From: Rhizohabitans arisaemae
GTDB taxonomy: Bacteria; Actinomycetota; Actinomycetes; Streptosporangiales; Streptosporangiaceae
Assembly (NCBI RefSeq): GCF_025996515.1
Contig: NZ_BLRH01000060.1
Span: 1,240,001 to 1,304,000 of the forward strand
Direction of reading: 5' to 3'
DNA length: 64,000 bases
The notes beneath the pieces are model-generated. The model was not told the origin of the DNA, made no database searches, and saw only the letters and a list, made by a program, of their open reading frames with translations. The number at the start of each line of letters is the position of its first letter. Positions within the stretch are counted from its first letter, which is position 1. Position numbers and translations under genes: made by a program. Shown here in pieces: positions 51,234-59,642 of the stretch.

Positions 51234-52400
51234 TTGAACAAGGTCCAGGCTTGGATCCTGCCCGTCGGCCCGGAAAAGCAGCCGCCCCCCGGCGAGCTCC
51301 AGCTCGGCACCGTTTCCCTGCCGGAGCCCGAGCCGACGGAGGCGCTGGTCGAGCCGCTGCTCGTCGGCTGGGAGGGCAACTGCTACCACGCGGTGCAACG
51401 CCGGCCACTCGACGTCTGCCGGGCGCGGGGCGAATCACAGATCGTCGTCGGCAACAGCGGTGTGGTCCGCGTGCTGCGCCCACCGCGCTCCGGCAACGTC
51501 GACAACCTGCGCGAAGGCGATGTCTGCATGGTTCAGGCGAACTGCAAACCCGACCGTTTCGGCTACGGCATGAACGGCGGGGCCTTCGGCTACGACGCCC
51601 CCGGAACCGTGGGGCTCCTCGCCAAACGCACCAACATCCACGGAACCTGCCTGGTCCCGCTGCCGCCGGAAACCCGCCATTCCCCGGAGCAGTGGGCGGC
51701 CTTCTCCATTCGCTACGTCACCGCCTACGCCAACTGGCGTGTCGCGTACGGCACCTGGCGGCTCCAGGTCACCGAGGAGGACCAAGCCTCGCCCTACGTC
51801 TGGGGGTGGGGCGGGGGCACCACATTCGCCCAGCTGACCCTGGCCCGGCACCACGGTGCCGAAGCCGCCATCATCACCTCCCGGGAAAGCCGTATGGTCC
51901 TGGCCAAATCCCATGGGCTTGTCGCGGTGGACCGGAGGGAATTCCCCGACATCGCATTCGACGAGCAACACGCGAAGGAACCCGGTTACGTGGAACGCTA
52001 TCGGGAATCCGAGCGGACATTCCTGCGGCTGGTCCGGGAGACAACGGACGGGATGGGGGTGTCGATCTTCGTGGACTATCTGGGTGCCACCACGCTGCGG
52101 GCGACGCTCAAGTCCCTCGCCCGGGAAGGCGTCGTCACCACGGCCGGCTGGCGGGAAGGGTTGCGTACCACCTTCGTCCGCGCCATCGAATGCATCGAAC
52201 GGCACCAGCACATCCACACCCACTACGCACGGCGCAGCGAAGTCCTGGAGGCGGTGGACTTCGCGGAACGGCGGGATTGGGCCCCACCCCTCGAAGCGAT
52301 CGGCGAGCCCTGGACCTATGAGTCCGTGCCGAATCTCGTCCGCACCTACGCGGTCGGCGACCTCGACACCTATTTCCCGCTGATCCGCGTCAACGACTGA
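51234..52400 (+). CDS. Medium-chain dehydrogenase/reductase (crotonyl-CoA reductase/quinone-oxidoreductase-like)
   Basis: 388 residues from a TTG start with AGGAGCGG 4 bp upstream, 9 bp after the megasynthase stop. An N-terminal GroES-like half (V-E-P-L-L-V-G-W-E-G-N-C-Y-H) is followed by the nucleotide-binding half with W-G-W-G-G-G-T-T-F-A-Q-L. The D-Y-L-G-A-T-T-L-R and V-V-T-T-A-G-W segments are typical of MDR proteins. The catalytic zinc ligand set is not obvious. It may act as a trans enoyl reductase or a carbonyl reductase for the polyketide chain, or supply an unusual extender. Confidence 0.75.
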   Translation: MNKVQAWILPVGPEKQPPPGELQLGTVSLPEPEPTEALVEPLLVGWEGNCYHAVQRRPLDVCRARGESQIVVGNSGVVRVLRPPRSGNVDNLREGDVCMVQANCKPDRFGYGMNGGAFGYDAPGTVGLLAKRTNIHGTCLVPLPPETRHSPEQWAAFSIRYVTAYANWRVAYGTWRLQVTEEDQASPYVWGWGGGTTFAQLTLARHHGAEAAIITSRESRMVLAKSHGLVAVDRREFPDIAFDEQHAKEPGYVERYRESERTFLRLVRETTDGMGVSIFVDYLGATTLRATLKSLAREGVVTTAGWREGLRTTFVRAIECIERHQHIHTHYARRSEVLEAVDFAERRDWAPPLEAIGEPWTYESVPNLVRTYAVGDLDTYFPLIRVND

Positions 52401-52452
52401 CCGATGGTCAGGCCCGCCGGCCGCCGAACCATGCCCGACGGCCGGATGCGGT

Positions 52453-52489
52453 GGTCGTCGTCGCCGTGTTCCGCTCGGCGGCGACGACC
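52453..52489. terminator. Hairpin terminator between convergent genes
   Basis: GGTCGTCGTCGCCG pairs, with one mismatch, with CGGCGGCGACGACC across a 9-nt loop. It lies between the rightward reductase and the leftward FAH-family gene and can act in both directions. Confidence 0.6.
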
Positions 52490-52490
52490 T

Positions 52491-53342
52491 TCAACGGAAC
52501 GGCCTGGGCCGACGGACACCGCGGAACTCCCAGTCGCCGCCGAAGGCGGTGGACAGGACCTCTTCCGACTCGGTGGGCTGGGCGCCGACGTCCTCCCTGA
52601 TCGGAACCGGGCCGGACACGATGGGGTTGACGAGGGTGCCGAGGCCTTCGACCTCGACTTCGACCAGGTCACCGGGCTGGACCGGCCGGGAGCCGGCGGG
52701 GGTGCCGGAAAGCACCACGTCTCCCGGGTGAAGGGTGATCGTGCGGGCGATGTCGGCGACGAGGTAGTGCATGTCCCACTCCATCTCGTCGGTCGTGCCG
52801 TCCTGAACGACAGTACCGTTGACTCGAGTCCGTATGCGTTTACCGCGGAAGTCCCAGCCGGTGACGAGGCCCGGCCCGAGGGGGCAGAGCGTGTCGGAGC
52901 CTTTCACCCGGAGCATCGATCCTGCGTCGGTGTCGCGGAAGTCGTGCAGGCCGAAGTCGTTGCCGACGGTGTAGCCGGCGATGTGGTCGCCTGCCTCGTG
53001 CGGCGAGACGTTGCGGGTGGTCCGGCCGACGACGATCGCGATCTCGCCCTCGTAGTTGAGGTACTTGCAGCGCTCCGGCCGTACGACCGCGCCTTTGTGG
53101 GCGTTGAGCGCGGACACCGGCTTGTGGAAGTACGTGGGGGCGGGAGGCAGGGAGGTCATGAACTCCTCCACCCGGCTGCGATGGTTCAGATGCACTGCGA
53201 TGATCTTGGTTGGCACGGTCGGCGGGAGGTGGACCGCGGTGTCGGCGGCGACGACCCGGCCGTCCGCGCCGACCAGTTCGTCACCTTCGCGGCGGACCCG
53301 AACCTCGGCGCCGTCCAGCAGGATCCTTCGGTACTCAGCCAT
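52491..53342 (-). CDS. Fumarylacetoacetate-hydrolase-family enzyme (HpaG-like isomerase/decarboxylase)
   Basis: 283 residues. FAH fold with K-I-I-A-V-H-L-N-H and the metal-binding region Y-E-G-E-I-A-I-V-V-G-R, later S-G-T-P-A-G-S. In homoprotocatechuate breakdown HpaG decarboxylates and isomerises 5-carboxymethyl-2-oxo-hex-3-ene-1,7-dioate. Neighbouring HpaE-like and HpaD-like genes support this. The start overlaps the dioxygenase stop by 8 bp. A single FAH unit here compares with the tandem one in E. coli HpaG. Confidence 0.83.
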   Translation of the reverse strand: MAEYRRILLDGAEVRVRREGDELVGADGRVVAADTAVHLPPTVPTKIIAVHLNHRSRVEEFMTSLPPAPTYFHKPVSALNAHKGAVVRPERCKYLNYEGEIAIVVGRTTRNVSPHEAGDHIAGYTVGNDFGLHDFRDTDAGSMLRVKGSDTLCPLGPGLVTGWDFRGKRIRTRVNGTVVQDGTTDEMEWDMHYLVADIARTITLHPGDVVLSGTPAGSRPVQPGDLVEVEVEGLGTLVNPIVSGPVPIREDVGAQPTESEEVLSTAFGGDWEFRGVRRPRPFR

Positions 53343-54282
53343 CGGCGGGTCCCCTCAGCCGGAACGGGTACGGATAGGGGTCGCCGGATCCGTCCGTGGG
53401 GTGCGGCGGCGCGAAGCCACCGCTCGGCCGGTCGAACCAGATGTGGACCTGCCCGGTCCCGACGGCGTTCTCGTAGTCGCCGAACCGCTGCCCGGGGGCA
53501 CGGAAATCCTGCTCGCCCAGCGCGCCGGCGAGCATCAGATAGTGCCCGAACCGGGCCTCCGGCTTATACCTGGAGAAGTCGTCCATCGTGTCGAGCACCC
53601 GGGCGTGGTCACCGCCGAGCATCCACGCGATGCGTTCCTCGTCGGCGGCACGCGCCTGCGGGGTCCGGATGTGCGCGGGGTCGCTGGACTCGTGGGCGCG
53701 CAGCTCGCGCAACGGCCAGAACGTGTGCGAAAGCGCTCCGGAGGCGATGAGCAGCACCCTGCGGTCACTCGCGGCGACGGCGTCGCCCACCGCGCGGCCC
53801 AGCCGGAGGTTGTCCTCGGTCTCCGCGGTCTGGCACACACCGATGGAAATCCATCGTTTGCCCGGCACTCCGAGATACGTCCACAGGTTGACGGTGGGAT
53901 AGAAGACGGGCAGGTGACAATCGTCGATCGCGGTGATCCAGGTGCGATGTTTCTCCTGGTAGGAGGCGATCAGATGGGCCAGCTCGGGGTCCCCGGGATA
54001 GTCGTAGGGGATGCGCCGCATGCCGCGCGGCAGCTCCTCGGAGGTGAAGAGGCCGGACCGGCGGTCCTGCGCCGAGACCACGAACTCCACGGTGGTCGCC
54101 CAGTGGGAGTCGAACACGACGACCGTGTCGTACTCGACGGTCTCGAAGATCTCCTCGCGGAGCCGGTGCAGGCCGGGGACCAGACTGATCTCCTTGCCGT
54201 CGTTCAACTCTCTGCGCGTCTCCGGCGGCAGCATGATCGTCGGCGCGTGTGCGAGCAGGCCGGCGCCGACGATCTCACCCAT
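53335..54282 (-). CDS. LigB-type extradiol dioxygenase (homoprotocatechuate 2,3-dioxygenase-like)
   Basis: 315 residues from the ATG at 54282. Class III extradiol dioxygenase pattern: G-L-L-A-H-A-P near residue 10 (iron His), V-V-F-D-S-H-W, then I-D-D-C-H-L-P-V-F-Y and G-A-L-S-H-T-F-W. It opens a catechol ring next to one hydroxyl, using Fe(II). It sits between the semialdehyde dehydrogenase and the FAH-family gene, the expected order for meta-cleavage of homoprotocatechuate or a similar catechol. Confidence 0.82.
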   Translation of the reverse strand: MGEIVGAGLLAHAPTIMLPPETRRELNDGKEISLVPGLHRLREEIFETVEYDTVVVFDSHWATTVEFVVSAQDRRSGLFTSEELPRGMRRIPYDYPGDPELAHLIASYQEKHRTWITAIDDCHLPVFYPTVNLWTYLGVPGKRWISIGVCQTAETEDNLRLGRAVGDAVAASDRRVLLIASGALSHTFWPLRELRAHESSDPAHIRTPQARAADEERIAWMLGGDHARVLDTMDDFSRYKPEARFGHYLMLAGALGEQDFRAPGQRFGDYENAVGTGQVHIWFDRPSGGFAPPHPTDGSGDPYPYPFRLRGPADG

Positions 54283-55720
54283 TCCAGCCCCCTGGCGCGA
54301 ACACCGTGTTCTTGACGTCGCAGTAGAAGTCGAAGCTCCAGTCGCCGCCCTCACGGCCGATCCCGGACTGGCGCGCACCGCCGAACGGAGCACGGAGGTC
54401 GCGGACGAAGAAGCAGTTGACCCAGACGGTCCCGGCGACCAGCCGCCCGGCGACCCGTTTCGCCCGCTCCGGCGAGCCGGTCACCAGTGTGGCGGCGAGC
54501 CCGAACCGGGTGGAGTTGGCCAGCTCGACGGCCTGGTCCTCCCCGCGGAAGGTCTGCAGGGTCAGGACCGGCCCGAAGACCTCCTCGTTGACGATCTCAC
54601 TGTCGGCGGCGACTCCCGTGAACAGGGTCGGGCGGTAATGGAGGCCGCCGCCCGGCTCACCGCCGATCAGGGCGGTGGCTCCCGCCTGTTTGGCCCGCTG
54701 GACGAAACCATCGATACGGGCGAGATGCTCGCGGTGGATCTGCGGCCCCACATCGGTGGCCGCGTCGCGCGGGTCACCCTGACGGAGTTTGGCCACCTCG
54801 TCGACCAGGCGCTCGGTGAACTCGGCCGCGATCGACTCCTCCACCAGCAGGCGGACTCCGGCCAGGCAGACCTGCCCGGCGTTGTCGTACTGCCGCACCG
54901 CGAGGTCGAGGGCGAGTTCGGTGTCGGCGTCGGCGAAAACGATCAGCGGGGACTTGCCGCCCAGCTCCAGGGAGAGCGGGGTCAGGTTCCCGGCCGCCGC
55001 TTGAGCGATCCGCCGGGCGGTCGGCACCGAACCGGTGAAGCCGATCCTGTGCACGCCCGGGTGGGCGACGAGCGCGGCGCCGGCCTCCTCGCCGTACCCT
55101 TGGACGACGTTGAACACCCCGTCGGGCAGCCCGGCCTCGACGGTGATGCCGGCGAGCAGCGAGGCGGTCAGCGGAGACCACTCGGCCGGTTTGAGCACCA
55201 CGGTGTTTCCGGCCGCGAGTGCGGGGGCGATCTTCCAGGTGGCCAGCATCAGCGGGGCGTTCCAGGGGGTGATGAGCGCGCAGACACCGGCGGGGTCCCA
55301 GGAGACGTGGTTGCGGTGGCCGCGTGTCTCGAAGTCGTCCCGACCGAGGTTGAGCAGCCAGTCGGCGAAGAACCGGAAGTTGTGCGCGACCCGCGGCATC
55401 ACACCGTGCAGGTGGGAGCGGAGGAGGGCGCCGTTGTCGACGGTCTCCACGATCGCGAGCCGGTCGAGTCGCTTCTCCACCTGATCGGCGATCGCGTGGA
55501 GGATGCGCGCCCGTTCGTCGCGGTGTGTCCGGGCCCAGGCGGGAAAGGCTTTCGTCGCGGCTTGTACCGCCGCGTCGGCTTCGTGCGCACCACCTCGGGC
55601 GATCTGCGCGATGACTTGTTCGTCGATGGGGGATACGTCGTCGAATGTGCGGGGGGAGGGAGAGCGCTCGCCTCCGATCCAATGATCGCCGTCCACGTGG
55701 ACTCCGGCGACAGTGACCAT
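54275..55720 (-). CDS. Aldehyde dehydrogenase (5-carboxymethyl-2-hydroxymuconate semialdehyde dehydrogenase-like)
   Basis: 481 residues from the ATG at 55720 (GGAGGAG upstream). ALDH landmarks: T-P-W-N-A-P, G-F-T-G-S-V, the catalytic Glu in E-L-G-G-K-S-P, and the catalytic Cys in A-G-Q-V-C-L-A-G. It oxidises the ring-cleavage semialdehyde with NAD. First gene of the leftward three-gene operon; a strong inverted repeat just upstream (55731-55754) is the likely MarR operator. The stop overlaps the dioxygenase start by 8 bp. Confidence 0.88.
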   Translation of the reverse strand: MVTVAGVHVDGDHWIGGERSPSPRTFDDVSPIDEQVIAQIARGGAHEADAAVQAATKAFPAWARTHRDERARILHAIADQVEKRLDRLAIVETVDNGALLRSHLHGVMPRVAHNFRFFADWLLNLGRDDFETRGHRNHVSWDPAGVCALITPWNAPLMLATWKIAPALAAGNTVVLKPAEWSPLTASLLAGITVEAGLPDGVFNVVQGYGEEAGAALVAHPGVHRIGFTGSVPTARRIAQAAAGNLTPLSLELGGKSPLIVFADADTELALDLAVRQYDNAGQVCLAGVRLLVEESIAAEFTERLVDEVAKLRQGDPRDAATDVGPQIHREHLARIDGFVQRAKQAGATALIGGEPGGGLHYRPTLFTGVAADSEIVNEEVFGPVLTLQTFRGEDQAVELANSTRFGLAATLVTGSPERAKRVAGRLVAGTVWVNCFFVRDLRAPFGGARQSGIGREGGDWSFDFYCDVKNTVFAPGGWNG

Positions 55721-55730
55721 CGACTCCTCC

Positions 55731-55754
55731 AAGTCGTTTGTATCCAAACAACTT
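55731..55754. promoter_or_regulatory. MarR-type operator of the meta-cleavage operon
   Basis: AAGTCGTTTG-TATC-CAAACAACTT is a near-perfect 24-bp palindrome 10 bp upstream of the ALDH start. A related site occurs upstream of the divergent MarR/decarboxylase-like pair at 56764. Confidence 0.7.
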
Positions 55755-55770
55755 AGGCGGCTCGTCGACG

Positions 55771-56058
55771 ACCGGTCAATACCGCGTCCCGTCCGGGCGA
55801 GGCCACATTGGCACCCGCAGGCCGTCCCAGCACAAATCCCCGGGCCGCTCACCTAACCCGACCCCGGTCATTGCATCCGGTACGGCCCGCGGCCGGCTCA
55901 CTCCGCCGCCCTCGACCGGTCAATACCGCCGTCTCGGCCGGGCGAGGCCACGTTGACGCCCGCAGGCCGTCCCAGCACAAATCCCCGGGCCGCTCACCTA
56001 ACCCGACCCCGGTCATTGCATCCGGTACGGCCCGCGGCCGGCTCACTCCGCCGCCCTT
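55771..56058. repeat. Two tandem copies of a 144-bp direct repeat
   Basis: Copy 1 is 55771-55914 and copy 2 is 55915-56058, both beginning ACCGGTCAATACCG. They differ at a few positions near the start (for example GCGTCCCGTCC against GCCGTCTCGGCC) and are nearly identical after that. The repeat lies between the ALDH promoter and the 3' end of the MarR gene. No open frame of interest is seen. Confidence 0.85.
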
Positions 56059-56123
56059 GCAGGAGGAGCCTTATCCAGTCCTCGTACGGCGAAAGCCGTG
56101 CGGCACGCCGTACCCCCTCCTGG

Positions 56124-56696
56124 TCAGGTGGCGCGGCGGCGGCCACTCCGGCGCGGGGGGAACGGGGTCCGTCCGCGAAGCGTCTCCCGCCGTTCCTCGC
56201 CGTGGTCCTCCAGGTTTGTGATGATCTGACGGAGGGTCTGGGCCAACTGGAGCGTGCCTTCACTCCCGAGCGGGTCGACCACGAAGGCTTCCTCCTGATT
56301 GAACGCGGGAAACAGGCTCTCCATCAGCGCCACACCCTCCGGGGTAAGCCGCAGGAGGGCGAGCCGTCCGTCGTCGGGGTGCTGGCGGCGCGTCAGAAGA
56401 CCGCGCGACTCCACCGTCTTGACGATGCCGGTGAGCGTGCTCTTGGAGAGCCCCGCCTCGGCGGCGACGTGCCGGGTCTCCATCTCCTCCCAGATCCACA
56501 CCACCCAGAGCACGACGAACGCGCTCCAGGTCAGATCGGCGGCGCGCAGCGCCGAGTTCTCCAGATGCTGCCGTACGGCGGCCGCGGCCCGGTGGAGGTT
56601 GGAGACGGCGGCGAGCGCCTCCATCTGGACGGGGATCGGGCCGAGCTGGCGTTTGACCGCCTCTTCCGTCTCCGACAACGAGTGGTACGAAGGCAC
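56124..56696 (-). CDS. MarR-family transcriptional regulator
   Basis: 190 residues from a GTG with GAAAGGGGGG upstream; the frame is open to 56756. The winged helix is visible as R-H-V-A-A-E-A-G-L-S-K-S-T-L-T-G-I-V-K-T-V-E-S-R-G-L-L-T-R and D-D-G-R-L-A-L-L-R-L-T. The hydrophobic N-terminal dimerisation helices precede it. HpaR/HpcR regulators of homoprotocatechuate pathways belong to this family. Two related palindromes, at the ALDH operon and between this gene and the decarboxylase-like gene, suggest it controls both. Confidence 0.88.
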   Translation of the reverse strand: MPSYHSLSETEEAVKRQLGPIPVQMEALAAVSNLHRAAAAVRQHLENSALRAADLTWSAFVVLWVVWIWEEMETRHVAAEAGLSKSTLTGIVKTVESRGLLTRRQHPDDGRLALLRLTPEGVALMESLFPAFNQEEAFVVDPLGSEGTLQLAQTLRQIITNLEDHGEERRETLRGRTPFPPRRSGRRRAT

Positions 56697-56763
56697 CCCG
56701 GCCCCCCTTTCGACGCTGCGTTCCCTCATTTGTACACGAACGAGCTTGGGCTGCACGGTGTAT

Positions 56764-56780
56764 CGTATGGGTCCAAATGA
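56764..56780. promoter_or_regulatory. Second MarR-type site, MarR/decarboxylase-like promoter
   Basis: CGTATGGGTCCAAATGA matches 13 of 17 positions with the core of the 55731 palindrome (CGTTTGTATCCAAACAA). It lies in the divergent region and could serve both genes. Confidence 0.5.
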
Positions 56781-56801
56781 AATTCGCCCGTGGGAGGACC
56801 G

Positions 56802-57623
56802 GTGTCCACAGTGCGCGGCTTCTTCGTCCCGAAGACGGCCACCGGCCGTTCCTCGCTGATCCCCGCCCCGCCCTGGTACTACTCCGGCGACCTCCTCACC
56901 GTGGAGTACCGCACCGATCCCGCCCGCGTGGCCGAGCTGCTGCCCGAGCCGCTACGGCTCGCCGACGAGGATCCGGGCGCGGTGGCCGTGATCTGGGCCG
57001 ACTGGCAATCGTGCTCCACAGGCGGGGAGGAGCTGCTCGACCCGGTGCGCTCCCAGTACAAGGAGTGCTTCGTCGTGGTCCGCTGCTCCTATCAGGGGCG
57101 GACCTTCTCCCGTTGCGTATACATCTGGGTGGACAAGGACTTCGCGATCGCCCGAGGCATCCACCAGGGCTACCCGAAGAAACTCGGCTCGATCCACCTG
57201 ACCCGGCCGCACCCGTACGGGCAGGCGGCACCGCGCATCGGCGAAGGCGGGCTCTTCGGCGCCACCCTCGCCGCCGCCGACCGGCGCCTCGCCCAAGCCG
57301 CGGTACGGCTGCGCGAGCCGAGCGCGAACAACGGATTCGTCAACGGGCACCCGATGCTCCACCACCGCTGGCTCCCATCGATCGAGACAGACGGAGAACT
57401 CGCCCTGGACGAACTGATCGTCACATCCGGAGCCTCCTTCGAAGGCGGGCAGCCGTGGGCCGGCGACGCCGAACTCACCCTGTTCGACGCGCCCACCGAA
57501 GAACTGGCGGCACTCACCGTAGACGAGATCATCGGCGGCTACTTCCGGCAAGTCGGGGTGAGCTGGAACGGGGGCAGCCTCCTGGAATCGGGGACATCCG
57601 GCGCTCAGGGCACTGGGCCTTAG
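56802..57623 (+). CDS. Acetoacetate-decarboxylase-family protein
   Basis: 273 residues from the GTG at 56802 (GGGAGGACC upstream). The Schiff-base Lys is expected in G-Y-P-K-K-L-G, preceded by D-F-A-I-A-R-G-I-H-Q, with G-G-L-F-G-A-T later. ADC-family proteins decarboxylate beta-keto acids or act as hydratases, aldolases or cyclases. Divergent from MarR and near a catechol meta-cleavage operon, it might process a keto-acid intermediate of that pathway, which otherwise lacks the HpaH/HpaI steps here. That role is inference. Confidence 0.8.
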   Translation: MSTVRGFFVPKTATGRSSLIPAPPWYYSGDLLTVEYRTDPARVAELLPEPLRLADEDPGAVAVIWADWQSCSTGGEELLDPVRSQYKECFVVVRCSYQGRTFSRCVYIWVDKDFAIARGIHQGYPKKLGSIHLTRPHPYGQAAPRIGEGGLFGATLAAADRRLAQAAVRLREPSANNGFVNGHPMLHHRWLPSIETDGELALDELIVTSGASFEGGQPWAGDAELTLFDAPTEELAALTVDEIIGGYFRQVGVSWNGGSLLESGTSGAQGTGP

Positions 57624-57704
57624 GGACTTCAACTGACTGAGCAGCACTGTATGAGACGTTGCCGTCGGCACCGACACAGCCGGCACGAGGCCGCGGATGC
57701 CGCA

Positions 57705-57897
57705 AGATACGTCCCGGCCAAGGCGGAGACGGACCGGCTGCCGGGAGGACGACACTCCGGGATCCTTACACGAAGACCCCGGCAATGAAAGGATACGGCT
57801 TATCCTTTCATCAACAGGGGGAGCGTGAAAGGATAATCGCCGTGGCCGGATACACCGAAGCCCTCTGGCCTGCGGCTTGGGACGCCCCAAGCAAGCG
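57705..57897. repeat. Duplicated Fic promoter and 5' region, copy A
   Basis: About 193 bp, nearly identical to 59449-59642 apart from a cluster of differences near 57730 and single substitutions. The duplicated part covers the promoter, the operator and the first 18-19 codons of the Fic gene. Confidence 0.85.
57785..57811. promoter_or_regulatory. Operator of the Fic gene
   Basis: ATGAAAGGATA and TATCCTTTCAT are perfect 11-bp inverted halves with a 5-bp centre. A third half-site TGAAAGGATA (57826-57835) overlaps the likely ribosome binding region. This suggests repression by a dimeric regulator, possibly the Fic protein itself through its C-terminal winged-helix part. Confidence 0.65.
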
Positions 57898-59137
57898 TGA
57901 TCGAAGGGGCGGGACGTACCGCCCGTACCTCCCCGATCACCTGACCGGCAGCACAATCGGCGTATCGCCGGAGGCGGCTCAGGAAGCCTCCCGGGTCGAG
58001 AGTCTGGTGCAACAGCTGGTCACCCACCCGGCGAGCCACGGTGTGGACGGGCTGGCCAGATTCCTACTCCGCTCCGAGGCGATCGCCTCCTCCCGGATCG
58101 AGGGCCTGCAGGCCTCCCCCCAGCAAGTGGCCCTGGCTGAACTTTCCGACCAGGACGTCGGGGTGTCCAAGGGATTCACCGCCACCGCGCGTTTGGTGGC
58201 CAACAACGTCACCGCCCTTCGGCAGGCTGTCACCGACCTGGTCACCACCGATACCGTGTCCGTCGACGACATCGTCGGCCTCCACCGCATACTGCTCCCC
58301 GACGACAGGCATCACGGCCTGCGACAAGTCCAGAACTGGATCGGGGGCAGCCATCGGCACCCCTTGGACGCCGAGTTCGTTCCGCCTCCCCCCGAGCATG
58401 TCCCCGCCTTGATGGCGGATCTGGTGTCCTACATCAACGCCGGCCAGCATTCGCCGCTGATCCAGGCTGCCTTGGTGCACGCCCAGTTCGAGACAATCCA
58501 TCCGTTCACCGACGGCAACGGACGGGTCGGCAGGGCGCTCATCCATACGGTCCTGACCCGGCGAGGCCTGACTCGCAACGCGGTCCTGCCAATCAGCCTG
58601 GTCCTACTCACCCAATCCAACGCCTACGTTGCCGGGCTCACCGCGTACCGGCATACCGAGGACACGTCCTCACCGGAAGCGACCGACGCCCGGAGCAGCT
58701 GGCTTGAGGTGTTCCTCTCCGCGACAAGCACAGCGGTCGAACAGGCGCAGATATTCGCCGACGAACTCACCGAGCTCCATACGGAGTGGCTGGGACGTCA
58801 TCGGCGATTCAGAGAGTCTCAAGGGCTGCGGGCCAGTCCGCGAGCGGACTCTGCTGTGGCCCGCCTCCTCGATCTGCTCCCGGCGGTCCCGGTGGTAACC
58901 GCCCGTACCGTCCAACGGCTGCTCTCGGTCACCCACCCGGCCGCCCGCCAAGCGCTGGAGGAACTCGCCGGAGCCGACATCCTCCATCCGAAACAAGTGG
59001 AAAGAAACACCGTCGGGTACCTCGCCCGGGAGGTGTTCGCTCTGCTCACGCTGACTGAACGTCGCCTGGCCAGTACGCGGTGGGACACCCGTGACGCACC
59101 ACCCCGACGACCGGTACCCGCCCGCCCCCAGCACTGA
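57842..59137 (+). CDS. Fic-domain protein (AMPylator) with N-terminal inhibitory motif and C-terminal HTH-like part
   Basis: 431 residues from the GTG at 57842, with GAAAGGATA upstream. The inhibitory motif S-S-R-I-E-G lies at residues 83-88 (E87). The Fic motif H-P-F-T-D-G-N-G-R-V-G-R starts at His220. This is a class II arrangement: the N-terminal Glu blocks the ATP site. The C-terminal part (V-T-A-R-T-V-Q-R-L-L-S-V-T-H-P-A-A-R-Q-A-L-E-E-L) resembles a winged helix. It transfers AMP from ATP to a protein target. Promoter and 5' codons are repeated downstream. Confidence 0.9.
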   Translation: MAGYTEALWPAAWDAPSKRDRRGGTYRPYLPDHLTGSTIGVSPEAAQEASRVESLVQQLVTHPASHGVDGLARFLLRSEAIASSRIEGLQASPQQVALAELSDQDVGVSKGFTATARLVANNVTALRQAVTDLVTTDTVSVDDIVGLHRILLPDDRHHGLRQVQNWIGGSHRHPLDAEFVPPPPEHVPALMADLVSYINAGQHSPLIQAALVHAQFETIHPFTDGNGRVGRALIHTVLTRRGLTRNAVLPISLVLLTQSNAYVAGLTAYRHTEDTSSPEATDARSSWLEVFLSATSTAVEQAQIFADELTELHTEWLGRHRRFRESQGLRASPRADSAVARLLDLLPAVPVVTARTVQRLLSVTHPAARQALEELAGADILHPKQVERNTVGYLAREVFALLTLTERRLASTRWDTRDAPPRRPVPARPQH

Positions 59138-59448
59138 AGCCGCTCGAGCCGCAAGTACTCACGGCACAGGCAGGCCGTGTTGATCGGCGACGCTGGAGTC
59201 GTCCCACGCCCACCCGCCTGGTTCCCGCCCCCTCCCGCGTCGGGGGCGAGAACCCTGGACGAAACTAGAGCCCGGCACTGGAGATCGACTTGCGGTCATT
59301 GGGACGACGCCGACCGCGCGAGCGCCGAGCCAGGCGTTCCGGTCATGGGTTGCGCGCCGAGCCGCCGCCCACCCCTGGGGTCCGCACCGGGCATCGCACG
59401 CTGCCGCCTAGATCGATTACCCGACATGACCGCTGTCTCCACCACTGG
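59138..59448. other. Gap between the Fic gene and its duplicate promoter
   Basis: No gene is visible. It contains a diverged copy of the repeat family seen near the LRR gene (59265-59303), preceded by a similar GC-rich spacer (C-C-C-G-C-C rich with TCGGGGGCG). Confidence 0.45.
59265..59303 (-). repeat. Repeat family, copy 4 (diverged)
   Basis: Starts CTAGAGCCCGGCACTGGAGA. On the minus strand it reads R-K-S-I-S-S-A-G-L and TAG, matching GKSFPSAGP-stop of the copies at 42.8-44.7 kb. It links two separate regions of the window by the same scar. Confidence 0.5.
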
Positions 59449-59642
59449 AGATACGTCCCGGCCAAAGCGGAGACGGACTCAGCTGCGGGGAGGACGACAC
59501 TCCGGGATCCTTACACGAAGACCCCGGCAATGAAAGGATACGGCTTATCCTTTCATCAGCAGGGGGAGCGTGAAAGGATAATCGCCGTGGCCGGATACAC
59601 CGAAGCCCTCTGGCCTGCGGCTTGGGACGCCCCGAGCAAGCG
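59449..59642. repeat. Duplicated Fic promoter and 5' region, copy B
   Basis: Nearly identical to 57705-57897. It keeps the full 11-bp inverted-repeat operator (59530-59556) and the extra half-site. Confidence 0.85.
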
